Positions 54,776 to 64,000 of a DNA stretch of 64,000 bases are shown in pieces. The stretch comes from Pseudomonas sp. JAI120 (lineage in GTDB: Bacteria > Pseudomonadota > Gammaproteobacteria > Pseudomonadales > Pseudomonadaceae). How positions within the stretch are numbered: position 1 is the stretch's first letter; each line of letters starts with the position of its first letter. The position numbers and the translations under genes were made by a program. The notes under the pieces were generated by a model. That model had not been told where the DNA came from and did not search any database. It worked only from the letters and a program-made list of their open reading frames with translations. Location of the stretch: contig NZ_JACHCZ010000002.1 in NCBI RefSeq assembly GCF_014207255.1, forward strand, positions 806,001 through 870,000, given 5' to 3'.

Positions 54776-55504
54776 CCGAACGCCTAATAAAAGTCATAAA
54801 ACACGTCCATTTCCCTGACGTTCTTCGCTACAATCTCCCCCCGATTATAAGGACGTCTCCTGATCGGGCCTCGCAGCATCGTTAATGCCTCGGTATTAAC
54901 CCCCAAGAATCGCCCACAGAGAGCCGCCCACACAGATCGAGTGAAGCTGGCGCGCTTGCTGTTTCCTTTGCAAACCACCCGCCTTTACCGAATCTGCCAG
55001 AGCTGCCATTGCGCTCGGCCACTTGAGTTGTTTGCCCGTTTTGCCGCGTGTCGGCAGAGGTTTGCGGGCCAGGTGCCAGGCCGGGGTAGCCCTTTTTTGA
55101 GGTTCACGTCTTCAAAAGAGCGTGAAAAAAACGGGTTTTCACAACTTCACAAGAGTGTGGCGAGCAAATGAATAGTTTGGCGTTTGTACAAGCACCATCA
55201 GCGTCTGGAACAGCCCAACCACACAGGCCCGAGTACTCCGCAAACACCGGAGCTTGAGCCTGTCCGCTACGGATTGATTGCACGAATCGCACGCTTTGAC
55301 CATAAGTCGAATTGCCACAGCCGCCCATGAATGCGTTCATAGGCAGATCAGGCCGGGCAGGAAGCGTGCGCTGAAGTTGCAAAGAATTGCGAAACGGACA
55401 TGGCGATCCTGGCCATGGGTACCCTGGGGCAACACGTGAACCGCCCCGTCACTCCTGGCAGCCATGCCGTCAATTTGGTGCTGCAGATTTTGGAGACGCG
55501 TTAA
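54776..55504 (+). other. 0.7-kb structured leader region of mqo
   Basis: No recognised gene in 729 bases. Several hairpins are visible: GTTAAT/ATTAAC (54881-54900), CTCCG/CGGAG (near 55227-55243), ATGGC/GCCAT (55400-55417) and GGGGC/GCCCC (55427-55448). A promoter-like TACAAT is at about 54828. The last 105 bases (55400-55504) contain a 34-codon frame ending TAA-ATG at the mqo start. The region looks like a long regulated leader. Confidence 0.4.
55400..55504 (+). CDS. Possible leader peptide upstream of mqo
   Basis: A 34-residue frame (MAILAMGTLGQHVNRP...) whose TAA directly precedes the mqo ATG. Its ribosome site is weak (ACGGAC), so it may be only chance. If translated it would couple to mqo. 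Low confidence. Confidence 0.25.
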   Translation: MAILAMGTLGQHVNRPVTPGSHAVNLVLQILETR

Positions 55505-57031
55505 ATGGCGCATAACGAAGCAGTCGACGTAGTACTGGTAGGGGCCGGCATCATGAGTGCCACCCTGGCCGTACTGCTCAAAGAGCTCGACCCCGGCCTC
55601 AAGCTGGAAGTCGTTGAGCTGATGGACTCGGGTGCCGCGGAGAGTTCCAACCCGTGGAACAACGCCGGTACCGGCCACGCCGGGCTGTGTGAGCTGAACT
55701 ACACGCCCCAGGCCGCCGATGGCTCCATCGACATCAAGAAAGCCGTACACATCAACACCCAGTTCGAGGTGTCGAAGCAGTTCTGGGCCTACCTGACCAA
55801 GAAGGGCACCTTTGGCTCGTCCAAGTCCTTTATCAGCCCGGTGCCGCACCTGAGCTTCGTGCAGGGCGAAAAAGGCGTGGAGTTCCTCAGGAAGCGCTTT
55901 GAAACCCTCAGCCAGCACCATGCGTTCTCGGACATGCACTACACCGAAGACCGCAACGAGATGGCCGAGTGGATGCCACTGATGATGCCGGGCCGCCCGC
56001 TTGACGAAAAAATCGCGGCCACCCGCGTGATGAACGGCACCGACGTCAACTTCGGCGCCCTGACCAACCAGTTGCTCGCTCACCTGACCAGCTCCCCGGA
56101 CGCCCAGGTCAAGTACAGCAAGCGCGTGACCGGCCTCAAGCGTAACGGTGCGGGCTGGACCGTGAGCATCAAGGACGTCAACAGCGGCAACAGCCGCGAA
56201 GTGGACGCCAAGTTCGTGTTCCTCGGCGCCGGTGGCGCGGCCCTGCCGCTGCTGCAAGCCTCGGGTATCGAAGAAAGCAAAGGGTTTGGCGGTTTCCCGG
56301 TCAGCGGCCAGTGGTTGCGTTGCGACAACCCGGAAGTGGTCAAGCACCACCAGGCCAAGGTCTACAGCCAGGCTGCCGTGGGCTCGCCGCCGATGTCCGT
56401 GCCGCACCTGGACACCCGCGTAGTCGACGGCAAGAAATCCCTGCTGTTCGGGCCGTACGCCGGCTTTACCACCAAGTTCCTCAAGCACGGCTCGTTCCTC
56501 GACCTGCCGCTGTCGGTTCGCGCCGGCAACATCGGCCCGATGCTGGCTGTGGCCCGCGATAACATGGACCTGACCAAGTACCTGGTCAGCGAAGTGATGC
56601 AATCGATGGAGCAGCGCCTGGAATCCCTGCGTCGTTTCTACCCGGAAGCCAAAGCTGAAGACTGGCGCCTGGAAGTGGCCGGCCAACGGGTGCAGATCAT
56701 CAAGAAGGACCCGAAGAAAGGCGGCGTGCTGCAATTTGGCACCGAGCTGGTCGCGGCCAAGGACGGTTCACTGGCAGCGCTGCTGGGTGCCTCCCCAGGC
56801 GCTTCGGTGACGGTGTCGATCATGCTGGACCTGATCGAGCGTTGCTTCCCGCAGAAAGCTGCCGGTGAGTGGGCGACCAAGCTGCACGAGATCTTCCCGG
56901 CTCGGGAGAAGGTCCTGGAGACTGATGCTGAGCTGTATCGCAAGATCAACGCGCAGAACAACATCAGCCTGGAGCTGGTTGAACCTGCCGCCGAAACCGA
57001 TAGGAGCGAGCTTGCTCGCGAAGATCGTTAA
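55505..57031 (+). CDS. mqo: Malate:quinone oxidoreductase
   Basis: 508 residues. A membrane-associated FAD enzyme that oxidises malate to oxaloacetate and passes electrons to quinone, replacing NAD malate dehydrogenase in Pseudomonas. The FAD-binding loop is [17 protein letters not shown], with [15 protein letters not shown] (here [11 protein letters not shown]) and [17 protein letters not shown] lies 9 bases upstream. The last nine residues (RSELAREDR) are encoded by a REP repeat. It is probably an ortholog of P. aeruginosa mqoB. Confidence 0.95.
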   Translation: MAHNEAVDVVLVGAGIMSATLAVLLKELDPGLKLEVVELMDSGAAESSNPWNNAGTGHAGLCELNYTPQAADGSIDIKKAVHINTQFEVSKQFWAYLTKKGTFGSSKSFISPVPHLSFVQGEKGVEFLRKRFETLSQHHAFSDMHYTEDRNEMAEWMPLMMPGRPLDEKIAATRVMNGTDVNFGALTNQLLAHLTSSPDAQVKYSKRVTGLKRNGAGWTVSIKDVNSGNSREVDAKFVFLGAGGAALPLLQASGIEESKGFGGFPVSGQWLRCDNPEVVKHHQAKVYSQAAVGSPPMSVPHLDTRVVDGKKSLLFGPYAGFTTKFLKHGSFLDLPLSVRAGNIGPMLAVARDNMDLTKYLVSEVMQSMEQRLESLRRFYPEAKAEDWRLEVAGQRVQIIKKDPKKGGVLQFGTELVAAKDGSLAALLGASPGASVTVSIMLDLIERCFPQKAAGEWATKLHEIFPAREKVLETDAELYRKINAQNNISLELVEPAAETDRSELAREDR

Positions 57032-57100
57032 CGCTAACGCCGCGCATCTGGTTTAACGCGGCGTTCTCTGGTTTTTCGCGAGCAAGCTCGCTCCTACAGT
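57001..57100. repeat. REP doublet overlapping the mqo 3' end
   Basis: Left arm TAGGAGCGAGCTTGCTCGCGAA (57000-57022) and right arm TTCGCGAGCAAGCTCGCTCCTA (57076-57097) are exact inverse copies. Between them, AACGCCGCG and CGCGGCGTT form a second hairpin. The left arm is inside the mqo coding sequence. Confidence 0.9.
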
Positions 57101-57109
57101 AAAAAGCAA

Positions 57110-57147
57110 AAACGCCCCGTTCTCGCGATGAGAACGGGGCGTTTTTT
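57110..57147. terminator. Bidirectional terminator after mqo
   Basis: AACGCCCCGTTCTC and GAGAACGGGGCGTT form a 14-base perfect stem with a GCGAT loop, followed by TTTT on plus; A runs upstream allow use from the minus side. Confidence 0.92.
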
Positions 57148-57161
57148 ATGGCCAGGAAGCA

Positions 57162-57449
57162 TCAGCCGCGGGCGTTGTCGATCAGCTCGATGTACTCGGC
57201 GGCGTTACGCTGGTCCTTGATCAGGTCGACGAAGGTCTGGCCGTGCTCATCCTTGCCATCCAGGTCCAAACCGGCTTCCTTGAAGAAAACCAGGAAGCGC
57301 TCGAAGTCGTCGATACGCAGGCCACGGTAGGCCTTGATCAGTTTGTGCAGGGACGGGGAAATCGCGTCAACCGGCTCGAAGTCCAGGAACAACTTGATCT
57401 GATCGTCGCCGATCTCGTCACCAATCACCTGTTTCTTATCTTTACGCAT
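57162..57449 (-). CDS. PA4642-family protein
   Basis: 95 residues, from MRKDKKQVIGDEIGDDQ. A conserved small acidic/helical protein found in Pseudomonas, named after P. aeruginosa PA4642. The function is unknown. It lies in the same block as WbuC, hpt, upp and uraA, as in other Pseudomonas. Confidence 0.85.
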   Translation of the reverse strand: MRKDKKQVIGDEIGDDQIKLFLDFEPVDAISPSLHKLIKAYRGLRIDDFERFLVFFKEAGLDLDGKDEHGQTFVDLIKDQRNAAEYIELIDNARG

Positions 57450-57527
57450 TACCGACTCCAGCCAGCAGACATTTACACGGGGTTTGAAGTCTACCTGTGC
57501 AACACAGGCTTCGAAAGCGCTCGAGGA

Positions 57528-57562
57528 CCAATGCGGGAGGGGACTTGCCCCCATCCCACACT
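57528..57562. repeat. Single REP-like palindrome
   Basis: GCGGGAGGGGACTTGCCCCC and CATCCCACAC form the arms of one REP, followed by TTGGATCTTCAGTG. The tail GATCTTCAGTG recurs after the REP at 61229-61258. Confidence 0.75.
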
Positions 57563-57581
57563 TGGATCTTCAGTGTTTTTG

Positions 57582-58067
57582 CTATTTGCTACGAACAGCA
57601 CCGGTATGCAAATCCGCCCAGATATGCCCGTTGGCGTAACTGAGGAACTGCACATACACCGTGTCATTGCGCAGCAAGTCGACAATCACTCGGTACTGGG
57701 CCACCGGGTACGACAGGGTCAAGGTTTTACTCTTCTCATCGTATGCCGGCTTTTTCAGGCTTTTGCTTTCGGCATCGAAGTTGAGCACCACCTGGTTGAT
57801 GGTCGCGCCCTTGTTCAGGGACTTGCCCTTGAGGCGGATCATCAGCGGTGAGGTCACGGGGATCGGTTGCTGGTTGGATTGACGTTGGTTGCCCACCACC
57901 ACGGTGTACTCGGTGACTTGCAGCAACTGCTGCTGGTCAGGCGCCTCGGCGCGCAGGGCAAGGTCGTCGGCCGGCAGGAATTGGTTGTGCATCGGTGCAG
58001 GAGCAGCCGCCAGGGGCAAACTGAGGGTCAACGCCAGGGCGGCGCAGGTGCGTATCAACAGGCTCAT
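57582..58067 (-). CDS. Secreted protein of unknown function
   Basis: 161 residues with a signal peptide (SLLIRTCAALALTLSLPLAAA, cleavage near 24). The mature part is beta-rich (QVTEYTVVVGNQRQ, KTLTLSYPVAQYRVIVDLL). No domain recognised. It is located between PA4642-family and WbuC genes on the same strand, as part of a conserved block. Confidence 0.7.
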   Translation of the reverse strand: MSLLIRTCAALALTLSLPLAAAPAPMHNQFLPADDLALRAEAPDQQQLLQVTEYTVVVGNQRQSNQQPIPVTSPLMIRLKGKSLNKGATINQVVLNFDAESKSLKKPAYDEKSKTLTLSYPVAQYRVIVDLLRNDTVYVQFLSYANGHIWADLHTGAVRSK

Positions 58068-58102
58068 GGGCCGCTCCGCAAGAGGTGGCCCAGCACTGTA
58101 GC

Positions 58103-58570
58103 TCAATCGAACTGGGCAAGCATCCAGCGTTGATACTCGGCCACGTTGGCGTCGCCTTCACGAGGTGCCCAATCAGCCAGTTCGCCTTCGCCCACCGGCC
58201 GATAAGGCCCGGCCTTGCACTCGAACATCACCGTGTCGGGCGCGAGCACCACCAGGCCATGAAACACGCCGGGCGGCAGGTCGACGCCCGAGCATTCGCC
58301 GCCGGCCTGCATCACCCGCTTGGCGAGCACCTCGCCGGTATCGCTGAACACCAGCAAGCCCAAGCGCCCCTGGAGGACCAGCAAGGTTTCCGCCTTGTCA
58401 GCGCTCAAGTGCCGATGTGGCGGCACATACGTGTTGGGCTGCAGACCCACGGCCAGGCGATGGCACGGCTCTTCCATTTGATGGAAGTTGTGATGATGCC
58501 GACCACGCGGGCTGGCGCCCGCTTTCTCGGCCAGCTCGGCAAACAGCGTCTGATCAAGAAAGTGCGTCAT
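58103..58570 (-). CDS. WbuC-family cupin metalloprotein
   Basis: 155 residues. A cupin barrel with metal-binding His: HHHNFHQMEEPCHRLAVGL, PPHRHLSADKAETLLVLQG and DLPPGVFHGLVVL. WbuC members often sit with polysaccharide genes, but here it is in a conserved nucleotide-salvage block. The function is not known. It lies 3 bases downstream of hpt. Confidence 0.87.
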   Translation of the reverse strand: MTHFLDQTLFAELAEKAGASPRGRHHHNFHQMEEPCHRLAVGLQPNTYVPPHRHLSADKAETLLVLQGRLGLLVFSDTGEVLAKRVMQAGGECSGVDLPPGVFHGLVVLAPDTVMFECKAGPYRPVGEGELADWAPREGDANVAEYQRWMLAQFD

Positions 58571-58573
58571 ACG

Positions 58574-59131
58574 TTACATACCTTTGACGGCGTAGATTCC
58601 ATTGGCGTTGCGCCAGTAGCCTTTGTAATCCATACCGTAACCGAAGATGTAGCGATCGATGCATGGCAAGCCGACGAAATCGGCTTTCAACTCGGGACGG
58701 GCCTTGCGGTCGTGGTCTTTGTCGATCAGCACGGCGGTGTGCACTTTGCGTGCGCCAGCGTGTTTGCAGAAGTCGATGATCGCACCCAGGGTGTGGCCCT
58801 CATCGAGGATGTCGTCGATGATCAACACGTCGCGGTCGATAAACGAGACTTCCGGCTTGGCTTTCCAGAACAGGTCGCCGCCGGTGGTTTCGTTGCGATA
58901 GCGAGTGGCGTGCAGGTAAGACGCTTCCAACGGGAATTGCAGGTGAGTCAGCAATTTGCCGGCGAAAATCAGGCCACCGTTCATCACGCAGAAGACCACC
59001 GGGTTGGTGTCGGCCATTTCGCGAGTGATGTGTGCGCCAACCTTGGCGATCGCTGCTTCGACTTGCGCTTCGGTGTACAGGCAGTCAGCCTCGCGCATGA
59101 TTTGACGGATATGCTCGAGATCAGCGGACAT
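58574..59131 (-). CDS. hpt: Hypoxanthine-guanine phosphoribosyltransferase
   Basis: 185 residues. It converts hypoxanthine or guanine with PRPP to IMP or GMP. The PRPP-binding motif is VLIIDDILDEGHTLGAII, and the flexible loop is around SYLHATRYRNET. Start MSADLEHIRQIM at 59131 is preferred because the upstream frame has no conserved residues. It is divergent from upp. Confidence 0.95.
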   Translation of the reverse strand: MSADLEHIRQIMREADCLYTEAQVEAAIAKVGAHITREMADTNPVVFCVMNGGLIFAGKLLTHLQFPLEASYLHATRYRNETTGGDLFWKAKPEVSFIDRDVLIIDDILDEGHTLGAIIDFCKHAGARKVHTAVLIDKDHDRKARPELKADFVGLPCIDRYIFGYGMDYKGYWRNANGIYAVKGM

Positions 59132-59294
59132 GGCGCTCTCCAAGGGGTGCTGTGGCAAGAAAAGCGGGCAAAGGTACGCATGTGAGGCGCAACGATCAAG
59201 CCTTAATGGACTAACGTACTAGATGTCTATAGGACAACACCCTCGGATAGATTAATCTAGGCCGGTTTTTTTGCCCGCCGCCGGAGCCTTTCCC

Positions 59295-59933
59295 ATGCCC
59301 ACTCGCGAGATCCGCCACCCGCTGATCCGACACAAACTCGGCCTTATGCGCCGTGCCGACATTAGCACGAAGAATTTCCGTGAGCTTGCTCAGGAAGTTG
59401 GAGCGCTGCTCACTTACGAAGCCACCAAAGATTTGCCTCTGGAAACCTACGACATCGAAGGTTGGGCAGGCACCGTCCAGGTCGAGAAGATCGCCGGTAA
59501 GAAAATCACCGTGGTGCCGATCCTGCGCGCCGGTATCGGCATGCTCGAAGGCGTGCTCAGCCTGATTCCGGGCGCCAAGGTCAGCGCCGTCGGCGTAGCC
59601 CGCAACGAAGAAACCCTGCAGGCCCACACCTACCTGGAAAAACTCGTACCGGAAATCAACGAGCGCCTGGCCATGATCATCGACCCGATGCTCGCCACCG
59701 GCAGCTCCATGGTTGCCACCATCGACCTGCTGAAAAAAGCCGGTTGCCGGGACATCCGCGCCATGGTGCTGGTGGCCGCGCCCGAAGGCATCGCCGCCGT
59801 CGAGAAAGCCCACCCGGACGTGCAGATCTACACCGCCTCCATCGATGAGCGCCTGAACGAACACGGTTACATCATCCCAGGCCTGGGCGATGCCGGTGAC
59901 AAGATCTTCGGCACCAAGCAGAAGGACGCGTGA
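59295..59933 (+). CDS. upp: Uracil phosphoribosyltransferase
   Basis: 212 residues. It makes UMP from uracil and PRPP. The PRPP motif is [17 protein letters not shown], with the uracil site [17 protein letters not shown] at the C terminus and PILRAGIGM in the middle. ATG 59295 (MPTREIRHP) fits the family start. It is followed by the uracil permease gene 2 bases later. Confidence 0.97.
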   Translation: MPTREIRHPLIRHKLGLMRRADISTKNFRELAQEVGALLTYEATKDLPLETYDIEGWAGTVQVEKIAGKKITVVPILRAGIGMLEGVLSLIPGAKVSAVGVARNEETLQAHTYLEKLVPEINERLAMIIDPMLATGSSMVATIDLLKKAGCRDIRAMVLVAAPEGIAAVEKAHPDVQIYTASIDERLNEHGYIIPGLGDAGDKIFGTKQKDA

Positions 59934-59935
59934 GC

Positions 59936-61210
59936 ATGCAGGATGAATTCAACGACCCGCTTTGGCGCCAGATCCTGTCTGGCGCACAGATGCTCTTCGT
60001 CGCATTTGGCGCGCTGGTGTTGATGCCACTGATCACAGGTCTTGATCCAAACGTCGCACTGTTCACCGCCGGCCTGGGCACGCTGTTGTTCCAGGTGGTG
60101 ACAGGGCGGCAGGTGCCGGTCTTCCTGGCGTCGAGCTTTGCCTTCATCACCCCGATTATTCTCGCCAAGGGCCAGTTCGGCCTCGCAGCGACCATGGGCG
60201 GGGTGATGGCAGCCGGGTTTGTCTATACCTTCCTCGGCCTGGCCGTGAAGATCAAAGGCACCGGTTTCATCGACCGCCTGCTGCCTCCGGTGGTCATCGG
60301 CCCGGTGATTATTTCCATCGGACTGGCCATGGCACCGATCGCCGCGAATATGGCGATGGGGAAATCCGGCGATGGCGCCGAACTGATTCATTACCAGACG
60401 GCGATGATGATCTCGATGCCTGCGCTGCTCACCACGTTGATCGTGGCGGTGTTCGGCAAGGGTATCTTCCGCCTGGTGCCGATCATCTCCGGCGTGCTGG
60501 TGGGCTTTGCCATGGCCTTCTACTTTGGCGTGGTCGACACGGCGAAAATCGCCGCCGCACCGTGGTTCGCCCTGCCCCACTTCACCGCGCCGGAGTTCAA
60601 CTGGCAGGCGATCCTGTTTATCGTCCCGGTAGCGCTGGCGCCGGCGATCGAACATATCGGCGGTGTGATTGCAGTAGGCAGCGTGACCGGTCGCGACTAC
60701 CTGAAGAAGCCTGGCCTGCACCGCACCTTGCTCGGTGACGGCATTGCCACCACCGCCGCCGGCCTGTTTGGCGGCCCACCGAACACCACGTACGCCGAAG
60801 TAACGGGCGCGGTGATGCTGACCAAGAACTACAACCCGAAGATCATGACCTGGGCGGCAGTGTTTGCCATCAGCCTGGCGTTCATCGGCAAGTTCGGTGC
60901 ACTGCTGCAAAGCATCCCGGTGCCGGTGATGGGCGGGATCCTGTGCCTGCTGTTCGGCTCGATTGCTGCGGTGGGGATGAACACGTTGATCCGCCACAGG
61001 ATCGACCTGGGTGAAGCGCGCAATCTGGTGATTGTGTCGGTGACCCTGGTGTTCGGCATTGGCGGTGTGCTGGTGGGGACCGGTACGGGTCCGGATGACT
61101 TCGGCCTGAAGGGCATTGCACTGTGTGCGGTGGTAGCGATTGGCTTGAACCTGCTGCTGCCGGGCAATGATGGCTGGAAGAACAAGAAGCCGGAAGAGCC
61201 GCTGATCTAA
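59936..61210 (+). CDS. uraA: Uracil:proton symporter
   Basis: 424 residues with about 14 membrane helices, NCS2 family. Uracil import works with Upp in salvage. Motifs: ASSFAFITP, EHIGGVIAVGSVTGRD and GLFGGPPNTTYAE. ATG 59936 has AAGGA 9 bases upstream; GTG 59930 is less well spaced. It is the second gene of the upp operon. Confidence 0.95.
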   Translation: MQDEFNDPLWRQILSGAQMLFVAFGALVLMPLITGLDPNVALFTAGLGTLLFQVVTGRQVPVFLASSFAFITPIILAKGQFGLAATMGGVMAAGFVYTFLGLAVKIKGTGFIDRLLPPVVIGPVIISIGLAMAPIAANMAMGKSGDGAELIHYQTAMMISMPALLTTLIVAVFGKGIFRLVPIISGVLVGFAMAFYFGVVDTAKIAAAPWFALPHFTAPEFNWQAILFIVPVALAPAIEHIGGVIAVGSVTGRDYLKKPGLHRTLLGDGIATTAAGLFGGPPNTTYAEVTGAVMLTKNYNPKIMTWAAVFAISLAFIGKFGALLQSIPVPVMGGILCLLFGSIAAVGMNTLIRHRIDLGEARNLVIVSVTLVFGIGGVLVGTGTGPDDFGLKGIALCAVVAIGLNLLLPGNDGWKNKKPEEPLI

Positions 61211-61228
61211 CACATATGGCAGAACCTA

Positions 61229-61258
61229 ATGCGGGAGGGGGCAAGCCCCCTCCCACAT
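61229..61258. repeat. REP palindrome between uraA and hisC
   Basis: GCGGGAGGGGGCAAGCCCCC with TCCCACATTTTTT makes a strong hairpin followed by T on plus, so it may also end the uraA transcript. The tail GATCTTCAGTG is shared with 57562-57574. Confidence 0.8.
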
Positions 61259-61278
61259 TTTTTGATCTTCAGTGTGGC

Positions 61279-62331
61279 TTAGAGCTCACCCAACCCATCG
61301 ATCAGCGCCTGGTTCTGCTCCGGCGTACCGATACTGATCCGCAGGAACTGGGCAATCCGCTCCTGCTTGAAGTGCCGCACAATCACCCCTTGCTCACGCA
61401 ACTTGGCCGCCAGGCCGGCAGCGTCGTGCCGTGGGTGGCGGGCAAAGATAAAGTTGGCCGCTGACGGCAACACTTCAAAGCCTTTACCTTCCAGTTGCGC
61501 GACCAGCTGGTTGCGACTATCGATAACCAACTGGCACGTCTTCTCGAAGTACTCACGATCCTCGAAGGCCGCTGCCGCGCCGACAATCGCCAGGCGATCC
61601 AGCGGGTAGGAGTTGAAGCTGTTCTTGACCCGCTCAAGCGCTTCGATGAGGTCCGGGTGGCCCACGGCCAGGCCCACACGCAAACCGGCCAGTGAGCGCG
61701 ACTTGGACAGGGTCTGGGTCACCAGCAGGTTCGGGTAACGGTCCACCAGGCTGATGGCGGTTTCGCCACCGAAGTCGATATAGGCTTCATCGACCACCAC
61801 CACCGAATCCGGGCTGGCCTTGAGGATCTGCTCCACGGCGTCCAGCGCCAGGACGCAGCCGGTGGGCGCGTTCGGGTTGGGGAAGATGATCCCGCCGTTG
61901 GGCTTGGCGTAGTCCGCTACGCGGATCTGGAACTGCTCGTCCAACGGCACCGGGTTGGACTTGATGCCGTAGAGACCGCAGTACACCGGATAGAAGCTGT
62001 AGCTGATATCCGGGAACAGCAGCGGCAGCTCGTGCTGGAACAAGCCGTGGAAGATGTGCGCCAGGACTTCATCGGAACCGTTGCCAAGGAACACCTTGCC
62101 GGCGTCGATCCCGTAATACTTGGCCACGGCCTGCTTGAGCAGGTCGCTGTTGGGGTCCGGGTACAGGCGCAGGTTGTCGTTCAACTCGGCCTGCATCGCG
62201 GCCAGCGCCTTGGGAGACGGGCCGTAGGGGTTTTCATTGGTGTTGAGCTTGACCAGTTTGGTCAGCTTCGGTTGCTCGCCGGGCACGTAAGGCACGAGGT
62301 CCTTGACGAAGGGGCTCCAGAATTTGCTCAT
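61279..62331 (-). CDS. hisC: Histidinol-phosphate aminotransferase
   Basis: 350 residues, a PLP fold-type I enzyme. The PLP lysine is in [16 protein letters not shown], with FPNPNAPTG and [13 protein letters not shown]. It converts imidazole acetol phosphate to histidinol phosphate. It lies 3 bases after hisD, so they form an operon with hisG upstream. Confidence 0.96.
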   Translation of the reverse strand: MSKFWSPFVKDLVPYVPGEQPKLTKLVKLNTNENPYGPSPKALAAMQAELNDNLRLYPDPNSDLLKQAVAKYYGIDAGKVFLGNGSDEVLAHIFHGLFQHELPLLFPDISYSFYPVYCGLYGIKSNPVPLDEQFQIRVADYAKPNGGIIFPNPNAPTGCVLALDAVEQILKASPDSVVVVDEAYIDFGGETAISLVDRYPNLLVTQTLSKSRSLAGLRVGLAVGHPDLIEALERVKNSFNSYPLDRLAIVGAAAAFEDREYFEKTCQLVIDSRNQLVAQLEGKGFEVLPSAANFIFARHPRHDAAGLAAKLREQGVIVRHFKQERIAQFLRISIGTPEQNQALIDGLGEL

Positions 62332-62334
62332 GTG

Positions 62335-63654
62335 TTATTTCCCCTCTTCCAGGATTCGATACTCAGCACTACGGGCGTGGGCGCTCAGGGATTCACCACG
62401 GGCCAGCACCGAGGCGGTCTTGCCCAATTCGGAAGCGCCTTGTGGAGAGCAAAAGATGATCGACGAACGTTTCTGGAAGTCATACACCCCCAGCGGCGAC
62501 GAGAAGCGCGCGGTGCCGGAAGTCGGCAGCACGTGGTTAGGGCCGGCGCAGTAGTCGCCCAGCGCTTCGCTGGTGTGGCGGCCCATGAAGATCGCACCCG
62601 CATGGCGAATCGACGGCAGCCAGGCCTGCGGATCGGCCACGGACAGCTCCAGGTGCTCCGGCGCGATACGGTTGGCCACTTCGATGGCCTGTTCCATGTC
62701 ACGCACCAGGATCAGCGCACCACGACCATTGATCGACTTCTCGATGATCTCGGCGCGGTCCATGGTCGGCAGCAGCTTATTGATGCTGGCGGCGACCTTG
62801 TCGAGGAACTCGGCGTCCGGGCTGACCAGAATCGCCTGGGCGTCTTCGTCGTGCTCGGCCTGGGAGAACAGGTCCATGGCGATCCAGTCCGGGTCGGTCT
62901 GGCCGTCGCACACCACGAGGATTTCCGAAGGGCCGGCGATCATGTCGATACCGACCTGGCCGAACACATGGCGCTTGGCAGTGGCGACGTAGATGTTGCC
63001 GGGACCGACCACCTTGTCGACCTTCGGCACGCTTTCGGTGCCATAAGCCAGGGCGGCAACCGCTTGGGCACCGCCGATGGTGAACACGCGGTCGACACCG
63101 GCAATACAGGCGGCAGCCAGTACCAGTTCGTTGATTTCACCGCGCGGGGTCGGTACCACCATGACCACTTCGGTCACGCCGGCCACTTTGGCCGGGATCG
63201 CGTTCATCAATACTGAGGACGGGTAAGAAGCTTTCCCGCCCGGTACGTACAGACCAGCACGGTCCAGCGGCGTGACCTTCTGGCCCAGCACGGTGCCGTC
63301 GGCCTCGGTGTAGCTCCAGGAGTCCTGCTTCTGTTTTTCGTGGTAGCTGCGCACTCGGCTCGCGGCGACTTCGAGGGCTTCGCGCTGTGGCGCGGTGATG
63401 CGCGTCAGGGCCAGCTCCAGGCGTTCGCGGGGCAGGATCAGGTCAGACATGGACTTGACGTCCAGACCGTCGAACTGGCGGGTGAAGTCCACCAACGCCG
63501 CATCACCGCGCTCGCGCACGGCCTTGATAATGTCGAGCACCCGCTGGTTGACCGAGTCGTCGGACACGCTTTCCCAGCTCAGCAGATGATCCAGATGATG
63601 GGCGAAATCCGGGTCGGCAGCGTTGAGTCGGGCAATTGCAGTGGACGTGGTCAT
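62335..63654 (-). CDS. hisD: Histidinol dehydrogenase
   Basis: 439 residues. A zinc enzyme that does the last two oxidations of histidine synthesis. Motifs: [28 protein letters not shown] (catalytic Glu/His) and [14 protein letters not shown]. Its end is followed by hisC. It starts 128 bases after hisG. Confidence 0.97.
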   Translation of the reverse strand: MTTSTAIARLNAADPDFAHHLDHLLSWESVSDDSVNQRVLDIIKAVRERGDAALVDFTRQFDGLDVKSMSDLILPRERLELALTRITAPQREALEVAASRVRSYHEKQKQDSWSYTEADGTVLGQKVTPLDRAGLYVPGGKASYPSSVLMNAIPAKVAGVTEVVMVVPTPRGEINELVLAAACIAGVDRVFTIGGAQAVAALAYGTESVPKVDKVVGPGNIYVATAKRHVFGQVGIDMIAGPSEILVVCDGQTDPDWIAMDLFSQAEHDEDAQAILVSPDAEFLDKVAASINKLLPTMDRAEIIEKSINGRGALILVRDMEQAIEVANRIAPEHLELSVADPQAWLPSIRHAGAIFMGRHTSEALGDYCAGPNHVLPTSGTARFSSPLGVYDFQKRSSIIFCSPQGASELGKTASVLARGESLSAHARSAEYRILEEGK

Positions 63655-63782
63655 AGCGAGGGCCTCAATAGAATTGGCAAAAACTCAGGCGCCCTAAACT
63701 AGCAGTCGTTTCCGCTTGGGCACCTGAGAATTCTGGCTATGAGGCGGATAGACGGGCGCAGCTTTTCAGCTACGCAGGTGAG

Positions 63783-64000
63783 TCAACCGCGGTGTCGAGA
63801 CTCCACTGCCTGGCGCAGGGTGTCGATCAACGCCTGGATACGGGCGTGTTGCATCTTCATCGACGCTTTGTTGACGATCAGCCGAGAGCTGATATCGGCG
63901 ATAAAATCCTGTGGTTCGAGACCGTTGGCACGCAGGGTGTTGCCGGTGTCGACCACGTCGATGATCTTGTCGGCCAGGCCGATCAGCGGCGCCAGCTCCA
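63783..64000 (-). CDS. hisG: ATP phosphoribosyltransferase catalytic subunit, 3' part
   Basis: The window holds about the last 72 codons, read from 64000 to the TGA at 63783-63785. [18 protein letters not shown] and TLRANGLE are the conserved end of HisG. It stops soon after the catalytic domain ([16 protein letters not shown]), which is the short HisG form that needs HisZ. It catalyses the first step of histidine synthesis and is upstream of hisD-hisC. Confidence 0.93.
   Translation of the reverse strand, partial: ELAPLIGLADKIIDVVDTGNTLRANGLEPQDFIADISSRLIVNKASMKMQHARIQALIDTLRQAVESRHRG

Noticed and set aside
54941..55171. 76-codon frame in the mqo leader
   Set aside because: GTG start without ribosome site and unusual codon use; kept only as part of the leader description.
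55337..56734. 465-codon open frame antisense to mqo
   Set aside because: Antisense shadow of a well-supported enzyme gene; composition is not protein-like.
59867..61213. 448-codon His/Gln/Arg-rich frame opposite uraA
   Set aside because: The mirror of hydrophobic membrane codons; no recognisable domain.

Overview
The window looks like chromosome of a fluorescent Pseudomonas (P. fluorescens group or a close relative). The basis is the division/cell-wall (dcw) cluster in Pseudomonas order ending in lpxC, the linked rnpB-rsmI-lpoA-yraN-gmhA-dolP block, the mqo/PA4642-family/WbuC/hpt/upp/uraA block, GC-rich codon use, and several dispersed REP palindromes of the types common in that group. It is almost all core genome. 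I see no prophage, insertion sequence, integron, tRNA or CRISPR array.

Layout. (1) 1-5859: end of an RND efflux adaptor gene, a full RND pump and a metal-type two-component pair, then an orphan terminator region and an OprD-type porin (6148-7476) and a membrane diguanylate cyclase (7562-9055). (2) 9169-26979, all minus strand: mraZ-rsmH-ftsL-ftsI-murE-murF-mraY-murD-ftsW-murG-murC-ddl-ftsQ-ftsA-ftsZ-lpxC. Most junctions overlap or nearly touch. A promoter and a three-repeat MraZ operator lie upstream of mraZ. (3) 27335-32312: rnpB RNA and rsmI on minus, then lpoA-yraN-gmhA-dolP on plus. (4) 32381-37604: an OmpA-type lipoprotein, an MBL-fold hydrolase and a four-gene pqi lipid-transport operon in which PqiA is split into two proteins. 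(5) 37617-45870: a MalT-like LuxR regulator, a DUF1329 protein, a DUF1302 protein and an acyl-CoA ligase, all minus strand; this is the least understood module here. (6) 46002-54775: a LysE exporter, a D-2-hydroxyacid dehydrogenase, rsmC, a manganese exporter behind a yybP-ykoY riboswitch, an M48 lipoprotein peptidase, an SRAP protein lacking one active-site residue, small zinc-ribbon and DUF2007 proteins, an acyltransferase and short unknown genes. (7) 54776-61210: a 0.7-kb leader, mqo, PA4642-family and cupin genes, and purine/pyrimidine salvage (hpt, upp, uraA). (8) 61279-64000: hisC, hisD and the end of hisG on minus.

How the genes work together. The dcw cluster couples the cytoplasmic steps of peptidoglycan synthesis (MurC-F, Ddl, MraY, MurG) to the divisome (FtsL, FtsI, FtsW, FtsQ, FtsA, FtsZ) and to lipid A commitment (LpxC). 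LpoA, DolP, GmhA, the OmpA-type lipoprotein, PqiABC, the DUF1302/DUF1329 pair and the M48 peptidase all serve the outer membrane, so the window is strongly biased to envelope biology. The best candidates for new biology are the DUF1329/DUF1302/ligase/regulator module, the long structured mqo leader, a possible small RNA upstream of the porin, and the proposed Shine-Dalgarno-masking switch in the manganese riboswitch.
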